Source: Microbacterium ureisolvens
GTDB taxonomy: Bacteria; Actinomycetota; Actinomycetes; Actinomycetales; Microbacteriaceae
Assembly (NCBI RefSeq): GCF_015278315.1
Contig: NZ_JADIJE010000010.1
Location: 62,001-126,000 of the forward strand
Reading direction: 5' to 3'
Length of the DNA stretch: 64,000 nucleotides
A program made the position numbers and the translations under genes. Below, in pieces: positions 16,956 through 26,579 of this stretch. Position 1 is the first letter of the stretch. The number at the start of each line of letters is the position of its first letter. The notes beneath the pieces are model-generated. The model was not told the origin of the DNA and ran no database searches. It was given only the letters and a program-made list of their open reading frames with translations.

Positions 16956-17182
16956 CCACCATCACGGCAGACGAACTCGCTGTACGCGGATTCCAGAGCT
17001 CCGCGACACGGTTCGACCGCACGCTGCTGCGCGCAGCAGCCGCTCTCGGCGCCTACGCCCTCGGCCGCGTCGAGCGGCGCCACGACGCCGCCCAGCGCCG
17101 CGCGCTCACCGCTCAGGACGTGGCGGCCGGCGCACGCCGAGAGGCCGAGGCCCTCGGCGCCATCGGGATGATTCCGCGATGA
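16952..17182 (+). CDS. Small conserved-looking protein between regulator and exporter, unknown function
   Basis: A 76-aa Ala/Arg-rich helical protein. Residues 20-40 ([18 protein letters not shown]) could form a short amphipathic or membrane-touching helix; the rest is charged. I do not recognise a family. It overlaps the regulator upstream and the transporter downstream by 4 nt each (ATGA both times), so it is translationally coupled. That argues it is a real gene linked to the exporter's work. Confidence 0.7.
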   Translation: MTTITADELAVRGFQSSATRFDRTLLRAAAALGAYALGRVERRHDAAQRRALTAQDVAAGARREAEALGAIGMIPR

Positions 17183-18528
17183 GCGAGAGCATCGACACGG
17201 CCGAGCGCACCGGATCGACGGCCGGGCGGGCACGCAGGGTCCCGCTCGGCCGCGACTTCGGCAAGCTGTGGACCGCGGCCGCGTTCAGCAACCTCGCCGA
17301 CGGCGTGGGCCGCGTCGCGGTGCCGCTCATCGCGACCACCCTCACTCGCGATCCGCTCGCGATCTCGGCGATCAGCGCCCTGGCATTCCTGCCGTGGCTC
17401 GTGTTCGGCCTCCCCGCGGGAATGCTCGTCGACCGCTTCGACCGCCGCTGGATCATGGCCATCGCCAACGGCATCCGGGGCCTCGCGGCCGTCGCCCTCG
17501 CGCTGCTGACCGTGTCGGGCGCCCTCGACATCTGGTGGCTCTACGCGGGTGTCCTGGTGTTCGGGTTCGGCGAGACCCTCTTCGACAACGCGACCAACGC
17601 CGTCGTGCCGAGCGTCGTCAAGCGCCCGGCGCTGGACCGCGCGAACGGCTGGCTGCAGGCGGCGCAGATCACGATCGACAGCTTCATCTCCTCGCCGATC
17701 GGCGGAGTGCTCTTCGCCGTCTCCCTCGCGCTGCCCCTGTGGGTGGGCGCGGCGGGCTACCTGGTGCCCATCGTGCTCGCCAGCCTCCTCCCGCTGTCGG
17801 CGGCACGACCGCTGCGCGAAGCGGAGGTGACGCCGACGCGCGCCGAGGCGTCGATCGCCGCGGGCGATCCGCTCGCCGCCGCTGAGGAGGCCGTCGCACC
17901 GACGGCTCCTGCCGCACCGTCCAAGGTGTCGGCGCGCGAGGCGCTGTCGTACCTCTGGCACCACCGCTTCCTGCGTTCGATGGTGATCTTCACCTCGATC
18001 GTGGGCTCGGCGTTCGCCTTCGCGCAGGCGCCGGTGTTCCTGTACTTCCTCGACGTGCACCACGTCGCCCCGGCTGCGATCGGCCTGGTCACCGCGGGCA
18101 TCGGGGTCGGCGGACTGGGCGGGTCGCTGATCGCGTCGTCGCTCGTGGCGCGATTCGGGCGCGGGCGGGTGATGCTCGGGGCGAACTTCGTCGCGGCGAT
18201 CAGCCTTGCAGGGGTGTGGGCGGCCCCGGAGGCGATCTCGGGCACCGTCGCGTACGGCCTGATGGCGGCCGCGGTGTCGGTGTGGAACGTCCCGTGGGGA
18301 GCGCTCCGCCAGACCATCGTCCCTGGGCACCTCTTCGGCCGGGTGCTCGGCATCGGCCGTACCCTCACCTGGGGGATCTTCCCGTTCGCGACGCTGCTCG
18401 GCGGCTGGGTCGCGCGGGTCGACCTGCGGCTGCCGTTCCTCCTCGCGGCGGGAGTCACGCTGGTGGCGACGCTCGTCGCCGTCAGGCTCCTCCTCGAGGC
18501 GTCGAAGCACGACGCGCCGGAGGAGTGA
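17179..18528 (+). CDS. MFS exporter of the drug/metabolite (DHA3-like) type
   Basis: A 449-aa major facilitator with about twelve membrane segments. The loop 2-3 signature [11 protein letters not shown] (motif A-like) is clear. The middle cytoplasmic loop is long and Ala-rich (about residues 210-255). The pattern resembles EntS/MefA-type exporters. Together with the upstream ArsR-type regulator it forms an inducible efflux operon. The substrate is unknown. The start ATG overlaps the small gene's stop. Confidence 0.88.
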   Translation: MSESIDTAERTGSTAGRARRVPLGRDFGKLWTAAAFSNLADGVGRVAVPLIATTLTRDPLAISAISALAFLPWLVFGLPAGMLVDRFDRRWIMAIANGIRGLAAVALALLTVSGALDIWWLYAGVLVFGFGETLFDNATNAVVPSVVKRPALDRANGWLQAAQITIDSFISSPIGGVLFAVSLALPLWVGAAGYLVPIVLASLLPLSAARPLREAEVTPTRAEASIAAGDPLAAAEEAVAPTAPAAPSKVSAREALSYLWHHRFLRSMVIFTSIVGSAFAFAQAPVFLYFLDVHHVAPAAIGLVTAGIGVGGLGGSLIASSLVARFGRGRVMLGANFVAAISLAGVWAAPEAISGTVAYGLMAAAVSVWNVPWGALRQTIVPGHLFGRVLGIGRTLTWGIFPFATLLGGWVARVDLRLPFLLAAGVTLVATLVAVRLLLEASKHDAPEE

Positions 18529-18540
18529 GCACCCAGAGGC

Positions 18541-18789
18541 TCACCCGAAGCCGTCGTCCGGATCGTTCCGGGCGACGGCTTCGCCGTTCGCGTTGAGCGA
18601 GACGATCACACCGGTGTCGAGTTCGGCGATCGGCCTGCCCTCCAGCCACGTCAGCGTCCAGCGCGGACGCGGCTGTCCCAGCTGGTCCGCGGGGATCGTC
18701 TCGTCGACGGCGCGGATGCCGCGGCGCAATGCCTCCGGTACCGACGAGGGCGGTTCCTCGCCCGAGGTCCAGCGTGTTCCGAGCTGCAT
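18541..18789 (-). CDS. Small protein coupled to valS, unknown function
   Basis: An 82-aa acidic protein with no recognised domain. It follows valS on the same strand: the valS stop TGA (18793-18791) and this ATG (18789) are one base apart, and a perfect AGGAGG within the end of valS serves as its ribosome site. That is strong evidence for translation. Its last codons carry an 11-bp inverted repeat (18546-18583). Confidence 0.7.
   Translation of the reverse strand: MQLGTRWTSGEEPPSSVPEALRRGIRAVDETIPADQLGQPRPRWTLTWLEGRPIAELDTGVIVSLNANGEAVARNDPDDGFG
18546..18583. terminator. Inverted repeat between convergent operons, possible bidirectional terminator
   Basis: CGAAGCCGTCG (18546-18556) and CGACGGCTTCG (18573-18583) are exact complements and flank a CCGG-containing loop. 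They lie at the very end of the 82-aa gene and just past the MFS exporter stop. Confidence 0.5.
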
Positions 18790-18790
18790 G

Positions 18791-21385
18791 TCAGTCCTCC
18801 TGCGGGGCGAGCTCGATGTCGGTCACGGCGAGGGTCTCGGCGTCGGCATAGCGGATCTCGGCGATGCGGCCCACGGCGCGCAGGTCGCCCTCCGCCAGCC
18901 GCAGTGCGGCGACGGCGTCGGCGGGCGCTGCGATCGTCACGTGCGACACCGCCGCCTTCTGCGACACCTTCGCCTCGGTCTTGGCGCGGCGGATGCCGAT
19001 GAGCGCTTCGCCCACGACCTCCAGCACCGCGGGGTCGCCCTCGATGCCGAGGGGCACGGGCCACGTGGCGTTGTGGACGGATCCGTCGTTGAACCACGAC
19101 CACGACTCTTCGGCTGCAAACGCCAGGACCGGCGCGAACAGACGGAGCAGCGTCGACAGCGCCATACGCAGGGCCAGCGCGGCAGAAGCCTGTCCGACGT
19201 CGGTCTGGTTGTAGGCGCGCTCCTTCACGAGCTCGAGGTAGTCGTCGCAGAACGTCCAGAAGAACGACTCGGCCACCTCGAGGGCCCGTGCGTGGTCGTA
19301 CGCGTCCAGCGCCTTCGTCGCCTCGCGGACGACGCCGTCGAGGGCGGTGAGCATCGACGCGTCGAGCGCGTGGGTGACCTGGGCGCCTTCGGGGACCGGG
19401 AACGACAGCACGAACTTGGCGGCGTTGAGCACCTTGATCGCGAGGCGGCGCCCGATCTTGACCTGCGTCGGGTTCTGCGGGTCGAACGCCGCATCCGTGC
19501 CGAGCCGGCTCGAGGCGGCCCAGTAGCGGACGGCGTCCGAACCGTGCTGGGCGAGGATGTCGGCCGGCGTGACGACGTTGCCCTTCGACTTCGACATCTT
19601 CTTGCGGTCGGGGTCGACGATGAAGCCCGAGATCGCGGCATCCGTCCACGGCGCGCGGCCGTCTTCGAGGGCGCTGCGCAGCAGCGTCGAGAACAGCCAG
19701 GTGCGGATGATGTCCTGGCCCTGGGGGCGCAGGTCGAACGGCGCGACGAGGTCCCACAGCTCCGGGTCGCGGTCCCAGCCGCCCGCGAGCTGCGGCGTGA
19801 GAGACGAGGTCGCCCAGGTGTCGAAGATGTCGTTCTCGCCCTCGAAGCCGCCCGGCACGCCGCGCTGGTCGGCCGAGTAGCCCGGGGGCACGTCGGTGGA
19901 CGGGTCGATGGGCAGCGATGCGTGTTCGGGCGTCAGCACGCGGTCGTAGTCGCGCTCGCCGTTCTCGTCGAGCGCGTACCAGACGGGGATCGGCACGCCG
20001 AAGAATCGCTGGCGCGAGACGAGCCAGTCGCCGGTGAGGCCGTTGGTCCAGTTCTCGAAGCGCACGCGCATGAAGTCCGGGTGCCACGACATCTGCTTGC
20101 CGAGCGCGATGAGCCGATCGCGCAGAGCCTCGTCGCGGGCGCCGTTGCGGATGTACCACTGGCGCGTCGAGACGATCTCCATCGGGCGATCGCCCTTCTC
20201 GTAGAACTTCACGACGTGGGAGAACGGCTTGGGGTCGCCGATGAGGTCCCCCGACTCCTGGAGGAGCTCCACCACGCGCTTCTTGGCGCTGAACACCGTC
20301 TTGCCGGCGAGTTCGGCGTACGCCGCCTTGCCGGCATCCGTCGCGATCGCCTCGGGCGCCTCGGCGATGACCCGCCCGTCGAGCCCGAGGATGGTGCGGT
20401 TGGGCAGGTTCAGCTCGCGCCACCAGATGATGTCGGTCACATCGCCGAACGTGCAGATCATCGCGATGCCGGATCCCTTGTCGGGCTGCGCCAGCGGATG
20501 GGCGAGCACGGGCACTTCGACGTCGAACAGCGGCGTGCGCACGGTGGTGCCGAACAGCGGCTGGTAGCGCTCGTCGTCGGGGTGGGCGACCAGCGCGACG
20601 CACGCCGGCAGCAGCTCGGGCCGGGTGGTCTCGATGTGCACGTCGCCCGACCCGTCGGCGCGGTGGAACGCGACGCGGTGGAAGGCTGCGGGCTGCTCGC
20701 GCTCCTCGAGCTCGGCCTGAGCGATCGCGGTGCGGAAGTCGATGTCCCACATGGTGGGAGCGAGGTCCTGATAGGCCTCGCCGCGCTCGAGGTTGCGCAG
20801 GAACGCGCGCTGGCTGGTGCGGATCGTGTCGTCCGAGATCGTGCGGTACGTCTGGGTCCAGTCCACGCTCAGGCCGAGCTGACGGAAGAGAGCCTCGAAG
20901 TGCTTCTCGTCCTCGACGGTGAGCTTCTCGCAGAGGTCGATGAAGTTGCGGCGACTGACGGGCACCTGGTCGGCCGCGCGGCTGGACTTGTTGTCGCCGC
21001 CTTCGAACGGCGGTGTGAAGCCGGCGTCGTAGGGAAGAGACGGGTCGCAGCGCACGCCGTAGTAGTTCTGCACGCGGCGCTCGGTCGGCAGTCCGTTGTC
21101 GTCCCAGCCCATCGGGTAGAAGACGGTCTTGCCCCGCATGCGCTCGTACCGGACCTTGAGGTCGGTGTGAGTGAACGAGAACACGTGCCCGATGTGCAGG
21201 CTTCCGGAGGCCGTCGGCGGGGGAGTGTCGACCGAGTAGACGCCCCCGCGACCCACCTGCGCCGCACGGGCGCGGTCGAAGAGGTACGTGCCCTGCGCGG
21301 ACCACGCGGCATCCCACTTCTCTTCGAGGCCCTCCAGTGCGGGCTTGTCCGGAATCTGTCCCTGAACGGGGCGGGCGTCGGTCAT
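18791..21385 (-). CDS. valS: Valine--tRNA ligase
   Basis: Class I aminoacyl-tRNA synthetase of 864 aa that charges tRNA-Val. The HIGH motif is HIGH at 64-67 and the KMSKS loop is at 596-600. The editing domain and the C-terminal anticodon-binding region are complete. The ATG at 21385 is chosen because GAGGAG lies 7 nt upstream; a longer frame exists but lacks a ribosome site. A -10 box TAGAAT at 21455-21450 would give a leader of about 60 nt. No T-box motif is present there, unlike at ileS. Confidence 0.97.
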   Translation of the reverse strand: MTDARPVQGQIPDKPALEGLEEKWDAAWSAQGTYLFDRARAAQVGRGGVYSVDTPPPTASGSLHIGHVFSFTHTDLKVRYERMRGKTVFYPMGWDDNGLPTERRVQNYYGVRCDPSLPYDAGFTPPFEGGDNKSSRAADQVPVSRRNFIDLCEKLTVEDEKHFEALFRQLGLSVDWTQTYRTISDDTIRTSQRAFLRNLERGEAYQDLAPTMWDIDFRTAIAQAELEEREQPAAFHRVAFHRADGSGDVHIETTRPELLPACVALVAHPDDERYQPLFGTTVRTPLFDVEVPVLAHPLAQPDKGSGIAMICTFGDVTDIIWWRELNLPNRTILGLDGRVIAEAPEAIATDAGKAAYAELAGKTVFSAKKRVVELLQESGDLIGDPKPFSHVVKFYEKGDRPMEIVSTRQWYIRNGARDEALRDRLIALGKQMSWHPDFMRVRFENWTNGLTGDWLVSRQRFFGVPIPVWYALDENGERDYDRVLTPEHASLPIDPSTDVPPGYSADQRGVPGGFEGENDIFDTWATSSLTPQLAGGWDRDPELWDLVAPFDLRPQGQDIIRTWLFSTLLRSALEDGRAPWTDAAISGFIVDPDRKKMSKSKGNVVTPADILAQHGSDAVRYWAASSRLGTDAAFDPQNPTQVKIGRRLAIKVLNAAKFVLSFPVPEGAQVTHALDASMLTALDGVVREATKALDAYDHARALEVAESFFWTFCDDYLELVKERAYNQTDVGQASAALALRMALSTLLRLFAPVLAFAAEESWSWFNDGSVHNATWPVPLGIEGDPAVLEVVGEALIGIRRAKTEAKVSQKAAVSHVTIAAPADAVAALRLAEGDLRAVGRIAEIRYADAETLAVTDIELAPQED

Positions 21386-21449
21386 GGAGAACTCCTCGAG
21401 CGATATGTGCGGCACTGTGTGAGCGTGCCTGAGTGTGGGATGTCGCTCG

Positions 21450-21455
21450 ATTCTA
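21450..21455 (-). promoter_or_regulatory. -10 box TAGAAT of valS
   Basis: TAGAAT on the minus strand lies 64 nt before the valS ATG, close to the terminator of the upstream transporter gene. Confidence 0.5.
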
Positions 21456-21480
21456 GCCCGGGGTGCTCCTACCCCGGAAA

Positions 21481-21518
21481 AGCGGACGGATGCCGGGGTC
21501 ACCGGCATCCGCCCCGCT
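21481..21518 (-). terminator. Terminator after the MHS transporter
   Basis: On the minus strand GGATGCCGG-TGAC-CCGGCATCC forms the core hairpin, flanked by pairing AGCGG/CCGCT and then a TTTT run, a standard intrinsic terminator. Confidence 0.75.
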
Positions 21519-22856
21519 TCACGCGTTCGCGGTGGCGGTCGCCGGGTCGGTCGCCAGCTCCGGCTCGACACCGCGGCGGGCCGCCAGCCACGCCGACACC
21601 AGCGTGACGGCCGACATGATCGCGAGGATCACCCCGGGATGCCACCACGCGTAGCCGGTGCCCTCACCCAGGATCAGGGTGAGGTACGGCACGAAGCCGC
21701 TGATCGTCGCGGCGAGGGCGTAGGAGAACGACAGCGCCGAGTAGCGGAAGCTGTCGGGGAACAGATCGTTCATGAGACCGCCGAGCGCCGCCCACGCCAT
21801 GGTGGGGAGGATGCCGCCGACGATCATCGTTCCGACGAGGATCGGGAAGGTCGCGAACTGCAGCAGGAAGTACATCGGGAAGGTGATGAGCAGCGTCCCC
21901 AGCGCGCCCCACGCCACGACGTTCGCCGAGCCGACCCGGCTCGCCCAGGCACCGAAGAGCGGGATGGTGATGAGCTGCAGCAGGCCGCCGATCGTGGTGG
22001 CGACGAGCAGATCCTGGAAGCTGAAGCCGAGCTGGGCCACGCCGTAGTTGACGGTGTACGTGTTCATCAGCGAATACGACCCGATGCCCAGGAGCGCCGC
22101 ACCGATGGCGATCGCCATCGCCCCGGGGCGCTTGGCGAACATCGTGAGGAACGGCACCCGGTCGCGACGGCCTTCGGCGACGACGCTGCGGAACACGGGC
22201 GTCTCGGAGATGGACCAGCGCAGGTACAGCGACACCAGCAGCAGCGGCAGCGCGAGGAGGAACGGGATGCGCCAGCCCCACTCTGCGATCTGCTCGGCGG
22301 GGAGCACCGCGGTCAGGACGAGGAACACCGCGGCCGAGAGGATGGAGCCGACGGGGGAGCCGAGCTGCGGGACGGCGGCGTAGAACGCGCGCTTGAGGGG
22401 ACCGGAGTTCTCGGTGGCGATGAGGATGGATCCGCCCCATTCGCCCCCGAGCGAGAGACCCTGGACGATGCGCAGGAGGATCAGGAGCACCGCGCCGATC
22501 CAGCCCGCCTGCGCGTAGGTCGGCAGCAGGCCGATGAGGCCGGTCGCGATGCCCATGATGGCGACGGTCCACAGCAGCGTCGCGCGACGGCCCACCCGGT
22601 CGCCCATGTACCCGAAGATGATCGCGCCCACGGGCCGCACGACGAACGCGAGGGCGATCGTCAGGAAGGCGGCGCTCGTCGCGCCGAACGCGCCGAGCGG
22701 ATCGAAGAACAGCGGTCCGACGAAGAAGGCCGAGAAGTAGGCGAAGAGGTAGAAGTCGAACGACTCCAGGGAGGTGCCGACCATCGATGCCCACGCGACG
22801 CGGCGCGTGGGTGTTGCTTCGGGTGCGGCGGCGGATGCGGGTGCGGCGGCGGTCAC
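21519..22856 (-). CDS. MFS transporter, metabolite:H+ symporter (MHS) family
   Basis: About 445 aa with twelve hydrophobic segments. The order of blocks (SLESFDFYLFAYFSAFF at the start; YMGDRVGRR motif A; GWRIPFLLALPLL and RWSISETPVF in the middle) matches ProP/ShiA/KgtP-type importers of organic acids or betaines. Substrate unknown. The start is uncertain: a GTG at 22856 is used, and a TTG at 22865 is possible. Neither has a clear ribosome site. It diverges from ileS. Confidence 0.88.
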   Translation of the reverse strand: MTAAAPASAAAPEATPTRRVAWASMVGTSLESFDFYLFAYFSAFFVGPLFFDPLGAFGATSAAFLTIALAFVVRPVGAIIFGYMGDRVGRRATLLWTVAIMGIATGLIGLLPTYAQAGWIGAVLLILLRIVQGLSLGGEWGGSILIATENSGPLKRAFYAAVPQLGSPVGSILSAAVFLVLTAVLPAEQIAEWGWRIPFLLALPLLLVSLYLRWSISETPVFRSVVAEGRRDRVPFLTMFAKRPGAMAIAIGAALLGIGSYSLMNTYTVNYGVAQLGFSFQDLLVATTIGGLLQLITIPLFGAWASRVGSANVVAWGALGTLLITFPMYFLLQFATFPILVGTMIVGGILPTMAWAALGGLMNDLFPDSFRYSALSFSYALAATISGFVPYLTLILGEGTGYAWWHPGVILAIMSAVTLVSAWLAARRGVEPELATDPATATANA

Positions 22857-22926
22857 GGACGTCAATCTTGGCACGAGTCCAGAAACCGCGGCGGCGCCCT
22901 CCGCATTCCCCCTTGCGCGCCCACGG

Positions 22927-22932
22927 TAGAAT
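22927..22932 (+). promoter_or_regulatory. -10 box TAGAAT of ileS
   Basis: TAGAAT lies just ahead of the T-box leader. Transcription would start at about 22939, giving a leader of about 225 nt. Confidence 0.55.
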
Positions 22933-22937
22933 CGTCG

Positions 22938-23165
22938 GACCAGCGCGGATCCGGCCATCACCGGGGAGCTCTCGGAAGAACAGGACTCCGGTCCCCATTA
23001 GAACCGAGCGGGTCAGGCCCGTCACAGCCGCAGTGAGAGAGGGCGCTCGGTCCCGGAGCCTGTCGAAGGGCCCGAGCCGCCAATGCAGGGTGGTACCGCG
23101 GTCGGTCTGGACTCCAGACGGGTCGTCCCCGCAGGAAGCACACGAGCGAGCACCTGCGAGAGAAG
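22938..23165 (+). promoter_or_regulatory. T-box riboswitch of ileS (actinobacterial, translational type)
   Basis: The T-box core AGGGTGGTACCGCG (23087-23100) is unmistakable; its TGGT would pair with the ACCA end of uncharged tRNA-Ile. A short stem I (CCGG/CCGG) holds the loop CCATCA with specifier codon ATC (22957-22959), an Ile codon. The hairpin GCAGG (23131-23135) / CCTGC (23153-23157) ends just before the purine-rich ribosome site, so control is probably by hiding the site rather than by termination, as in mycobacterial ileS. A linker helix GCTCGG/CCGAGC (23045-23077) carries an inserted repeat. Confidence 0.9.
23056..23069. repeat. Short dispersed stem-loop repeat, copy 1 (inside the T-box)
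   Basis: GAGCCTGTCGAAGG is the exact reverse complement of the 14 nt at 34541-34554. It sits in the loop side of a linker helix of the ileS T-box. Confidence 0.6.
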
Positions 23166-26100
23166 ATGACCTACCCCCGCCCTTCCGCCTTCGGGCCCGC
23201 GGCCGACCCCTCGACGACCTCGGCGGCCGGAGTGAGCCCCGTCGTCCCCAGCCCTCGCTTCCCCGAGATCGAGCGCGAGACGCTCGCGTTCTGGGAGGCC
23301 GACCAGACCTTCCGCGCCTCGATCGACCAGCGCGACGGCGCAGAGGAGTGGGTCTTCTACGACGGCCCGCCCTTCGCGAACGGCCTCCCGCACTACGGCC
23401 ACCTCCTGACCGGCTACGCGAAGGACCTCTTCCCGCGCTTCCAGACGATGCGCGGCAAGAAGGTCGACCGCGTGTTCGGCTGGGACACCCACGGTCTTCC
23501 CGCCGAACTCGAGGCGATGAAGCAGCTCGGCATCACCGAGAAGAGCGAGATCGAGGCGATGGGGATCGCCGCGTTCAACGCCAAGTCGCGCGAGTCCGTG
23601 CTTGCCTACACACGCGAGTGGGAGGACTACGTCACCCGCCAGGCGCGGTGGGTGGACTTCGAGCGCGGCTACAAGACGCTCGACCTCAGCTACATGGAGT
23701 CCGTGCTCTGGGCGTTCAAGACGATCTACGACAAGGGCCTCGCCTACGAGGGGCATCGCGTGCTGCCCTACTGCTGGCGCGACGAGACGCCGCTGTCGGC
23801 GCACGAGCTGCGCATGGACGACGACGTCTACAAGATGCGTCAGGACCCGTCGGTGACGGTCACCTTCCCGCTGACGGGAGTGAAGGCCGAGGCCCTCGGG
23901 CTCACCGCCGTGCGTGCGCTCGCGTGGACGACGACCCCGTGGACCCTGCCGACCAACTTCGCCCTCGCCGTGGGTCCCGACATCCGCTATGTCGTGCTGC
24001 CCGGCGGGCCGAACGGCGCTGCCGACGTGCACCGCGACGACGAGCCCGCCGAGGCGGAGTCGCACCGCTACCTCCTCGCCGAGGAGCTCCTCGCCGGCTA
24101 CGCGAAGGACCTGGGCTACGACTCGGTGGAAGCCGCCCGCGCGGCTATCGAGCAGACCTTCCTGGGTGCCGACCTCCAGGACGTCACCTACGACCGCCTC
24201 TTCGACTACTACGCCGACGCGGCGACGTGGGGCACCCAGGGCGCCTGGCGGATCCTCGTCGACGACTACGTCACGACCGGTGACGGCACGGGAATCGTCC
24301 ACCAGGCGCCGGCCTACGGCGAGGACGACCAGCGGGTCACCGAGGCCGCCGGCATCCCGCTCATCATGAGCCTCGATGACGGCGGACGCTTCCTCCCGCA
24401 GGTGACGGATGTCGCGGGCGAGCTGTGGATGGACGCCAACCGTCCGCTGATCCGGCTGCTGCGCCAGGAGGGGCGCCTGCTCCGCGAGGCGAGCTACGAG
24501 CACTCGTACCCGCACTGCTGGCGGTGCCGGAACCCCCTCATCTACCGCGCGGTGTCGAGCTGGTTCGTCCGCGTCACCGAGATCAAGGACCGCATGCTCG
24601 CGGGCAACGAGCAGATCACCTGGGTGCCTGAGAACGTCAAGCACGGCCAGTTCGGCAAGTGGCTGGAAGGAGCGCGCGACTGGTCGATCAGCCGCAATCG
24701 GTACTGGGGCTCGCCCATCCCGGTGTGGAAGAGCGACGACCCCGAGCACCCCCGCGTCGATGTGTACGGCTCGCTCGAGGACCTCGAGCGCGACTTCGGC
24801 CGCCTGCCCCGCAACGCCGAGGGCGAGGTCGATCTGCACCGCCCGTACATCGACGACCTCACGCGTCCGAATCCCGACGACCCGACGGGCCGATCGACCA
24901 TGCGCCGGATCGAGGACGTGTTCGACGTCTGGTTCGACTCCGGGTCGATGCCCTACGCGCAGGTGCACTACCCGTTCGAGAACCAGCAGTGGTTCGACGA
25001 GCACTCGCCGGCGGACTTCATCGTCGAGTACATCGGGCAGACTCGCGGCTGGTTCTACGTGATGCACGTGCTCTCCACCGCGCTGTTCGACCGTCCGGCG
25101 TTCACCGGCGTGTCGTGCCACGGCATCGTGCTCGGCAGCGACGGACAGAAGATGTCGAAGTCGCTGCGGAACTACCCCGACGTCAGCGAGGTCTTCGACC
25201 GCGACGGCTCCGACGCGATGCGCTGGTTCCTGATGTCGAGCTCGGTGCTGCGCGGCGGCAACCTCATCGTCACCGAGGAGGGCATCCGCGCGGGCGTCCG
25301 GGAGTTCCTGCTCCCGCTGTGGAACGCGTGGTACTTCTTCGCGACCTACGCCAACGCGGCCGGCGCGGCCCCGGACGGCGGGTCGGGCGAGGGCTACCAG
25401 GCGACGTGGCGCACCGATTCGACCGACGTCCTCGACCGCTACATCCTGGCGCTCACGGGCGACGTGGTGCGCGACGTGGCCGCCGACCTCGAAGTGCTCG
25501 ACTCCACGCTCGCGGCGGCGAAGCTTCGCGACTTCGCCGAGGCGCTGACCAACTGGTACATCCGCCGCTCGCGCGACCGCTTCTGGGTAGGCGTGTCAGA
25601 CGACCCGAAGAGCCGCGAGGCGTTCGACACGCTCTACACCGTGCTCGAGACGCTGACCCGCGTCGCCGCACCGCTCATCCCGCTGGTGTCCGAGCGGATC
25701 TGGCAGGGGCTCACCGGTGGGCGCAGCGTGCACCTTCAGGACTGGCCCGACGCCGACGCCTTCCCGGCGGCCGACGACATCCGCGCCGCGATGGACGCGG
25801 TGCGCGAGGCATCCAGCGTCGCCAATGCCCTGCGCAAGAAGGAGGGCCGTCGCGTGCGCCTGCCGCTTCCCACCCTGACGGTCGCGGTTGCCGATGCCGC
25901 GTCCCTCGGCCAGTTCGACGGCATCCTGCGCGACGAGCTCAATGTGAAATCGGTCGAGCTGATCGAGCTCGGCGACGACGTCTCGGAGCGCTACGGCATC
26001 AGCAAGCGCCTGTCGGTGAACGCGCGCGCGGCCGGGCCCCGCCTCGGCAAGCAGGTGCAGCACGTCATCGCCGGCGCGAAGGCGGGCGTGTGGGAGGAGC

Positions 26101-26579
26101 GCGACGGCGGCGTGGTCGTCGACGGCATCGCCCTCGAACCGGGGGAGTACGAGCTCACCCTCGAGGCGGGTGGGGTCGCCGAAGGCACGGCGATCGCCCT
26201 GCTCGCGGGCGAAGGATTCGTGCTGCTCGACACGACGACGACGCCCGAGCTCGAAGCCGAAGGGCTGGCGCGCGACGTCATCCGCGCCGTGCAGGACACG
26301 CGCAAGGCGGCGGGCTTCGACGTGAGCGACCGCATCCGACTGGGACTGCTGTTCGACGAGGCCGCCGACGGCGAGGCCGTCGCATCCGCCTTCGAGGCGG
26401 CCGACGTCGCCGGCGAGACCCTGGCGGTCGCGCACTCGGTGCGCACCCGCACGGCGGAGCTCGCCACCGCGGGCGACGGACAGGCGCCCGTGGAGTATGA
26501 GGCTGTGATCGACGCGGGCACGTACGCGAACCGCGGCGCCTTCACGGTCTCGGTCGGACGGACGGGGGCCTCGGCATGA
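23166..26579 (+). CDS. ileS: Isoleucine--tRNA ligase
   Basis: Class I synthetase of 1137 aa that charges tRNA-Ile. The HIGH motif is HYGH at 76-79 and KMSKS is at 662-666. The length and the block [14 protein letters not shown] place it with the longer, eukaryote-like type 2 IleRS, often less sensitive to mupirocin (known for the type, not shown here). The ATG at 23166 is preceded by GAGAGAAG. It is controlled by the T-box. Its stop overlaps the folC start (ATGA). Confidence 0.97.
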   Translation: MTYPRPSAFGPAADPSTTSAAGVSPVVPSPRFPEIERETLAFWEADQTFRASIDQRDGAEEWVFYDGPPFANGLPHYGHLLTGYAKDLFPRFQTMRGKKVDRVFGWDTHGLPAELEAMKQLGITEKSEIEAMGIAAFNAKSRESVLAYTREWEDYVTRQARWVDFERGYKTLDLSYMESVLWAFKTIYDKGLAYEGHRVLPYCWRDETPLSAHELRMDDDVYKMRQDPSVTVTFPLTGVKAEALGLTAVRALAWTTTPWTLPTNFALAVGPDIRYVVLPGGPNGAADVHRDDEPAEAESHRYLLAEELLAGYAKDLGYDSVEAARAAIEQTFLGADLQDVTYDRLFDYYADAATWGTQGAWRILVDDYVTTGDGTGIVHQAPAYGEDDQRVTEAAGIPLIMSLDDGGRFLPQVTDVAGELWMDANRPLIRLLRQEGRLLREASYEHSYPHCWRCRNPLIYRAVSSWFVRVTEIKDRMLAGNEQITWVPENVKHGQFGKWLEGARDWSISRNRYWGSPIPVWKSDDPEHPRVDVYGSLEDLERDFGRLPRNAEGEVDLHRPYIDDLTRPNPDDPTGRSTMRRIEDVFDVWFDSGSMPYAQVHYPFENQQWFDEHSPADFIVEYIGQTRGWFYVMHVLSTALFDRPAFTGVSCHGIVLGSDGQKMSKSLRNYPDVSEVFDRDGSDAMRWFLMSSSVLRGGNLIVTEEGIRAGVREFLLPLWNAWYFFATYANAAGAAPDGGSGEGYQATWRTDSTDVLDRYILALTGDVVRDVAADLEVLDSTLAAAKLRDFAEALTNWYIRRSRDRFWVGVSDDPKSREAFDTLYTVLETLTRVAAPLIPLVSERIWQGLTGGRSVHLQDWPDADAFPAADDIRAAMDAVREASSVANALRKKEGRRVRLPLPTLTVAVADAASLGQFDGILRDELNVKSVELIELGDDVSERYGISKRLSVNARAAGPRLGKQVQHVIAGAKAGVWEERDGGVVVDGIALEPGEYELTLEAGGVAEGTAIALLAGEGFVLLDTTTTPELEAEGLARDVIRAVQDTRKAAGFDVSDRIRLGLLFDEAADGEAVASAFEAADVAGETLAVAHSVRTRTAELATAGDGQAPVEYEAVIDAGTYANRGAFTVSVGRTGASA

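Noticed and set aside
21386-21450. T-box before valS
   Set aside because: The leader of about 60 nt is too short and lacks the T-box core.
18651-21607. Long open frames on the strand opposite valS (888 and 1004 codons) and similar ones opposite leuS, rne and ileS
   Set aside because: They lie wholly across well-supported synthetase or RNase genes, are rich in Arg/Pro/Gly as expected of shadow frames in high-GC DNA, and show no recognisable domain.
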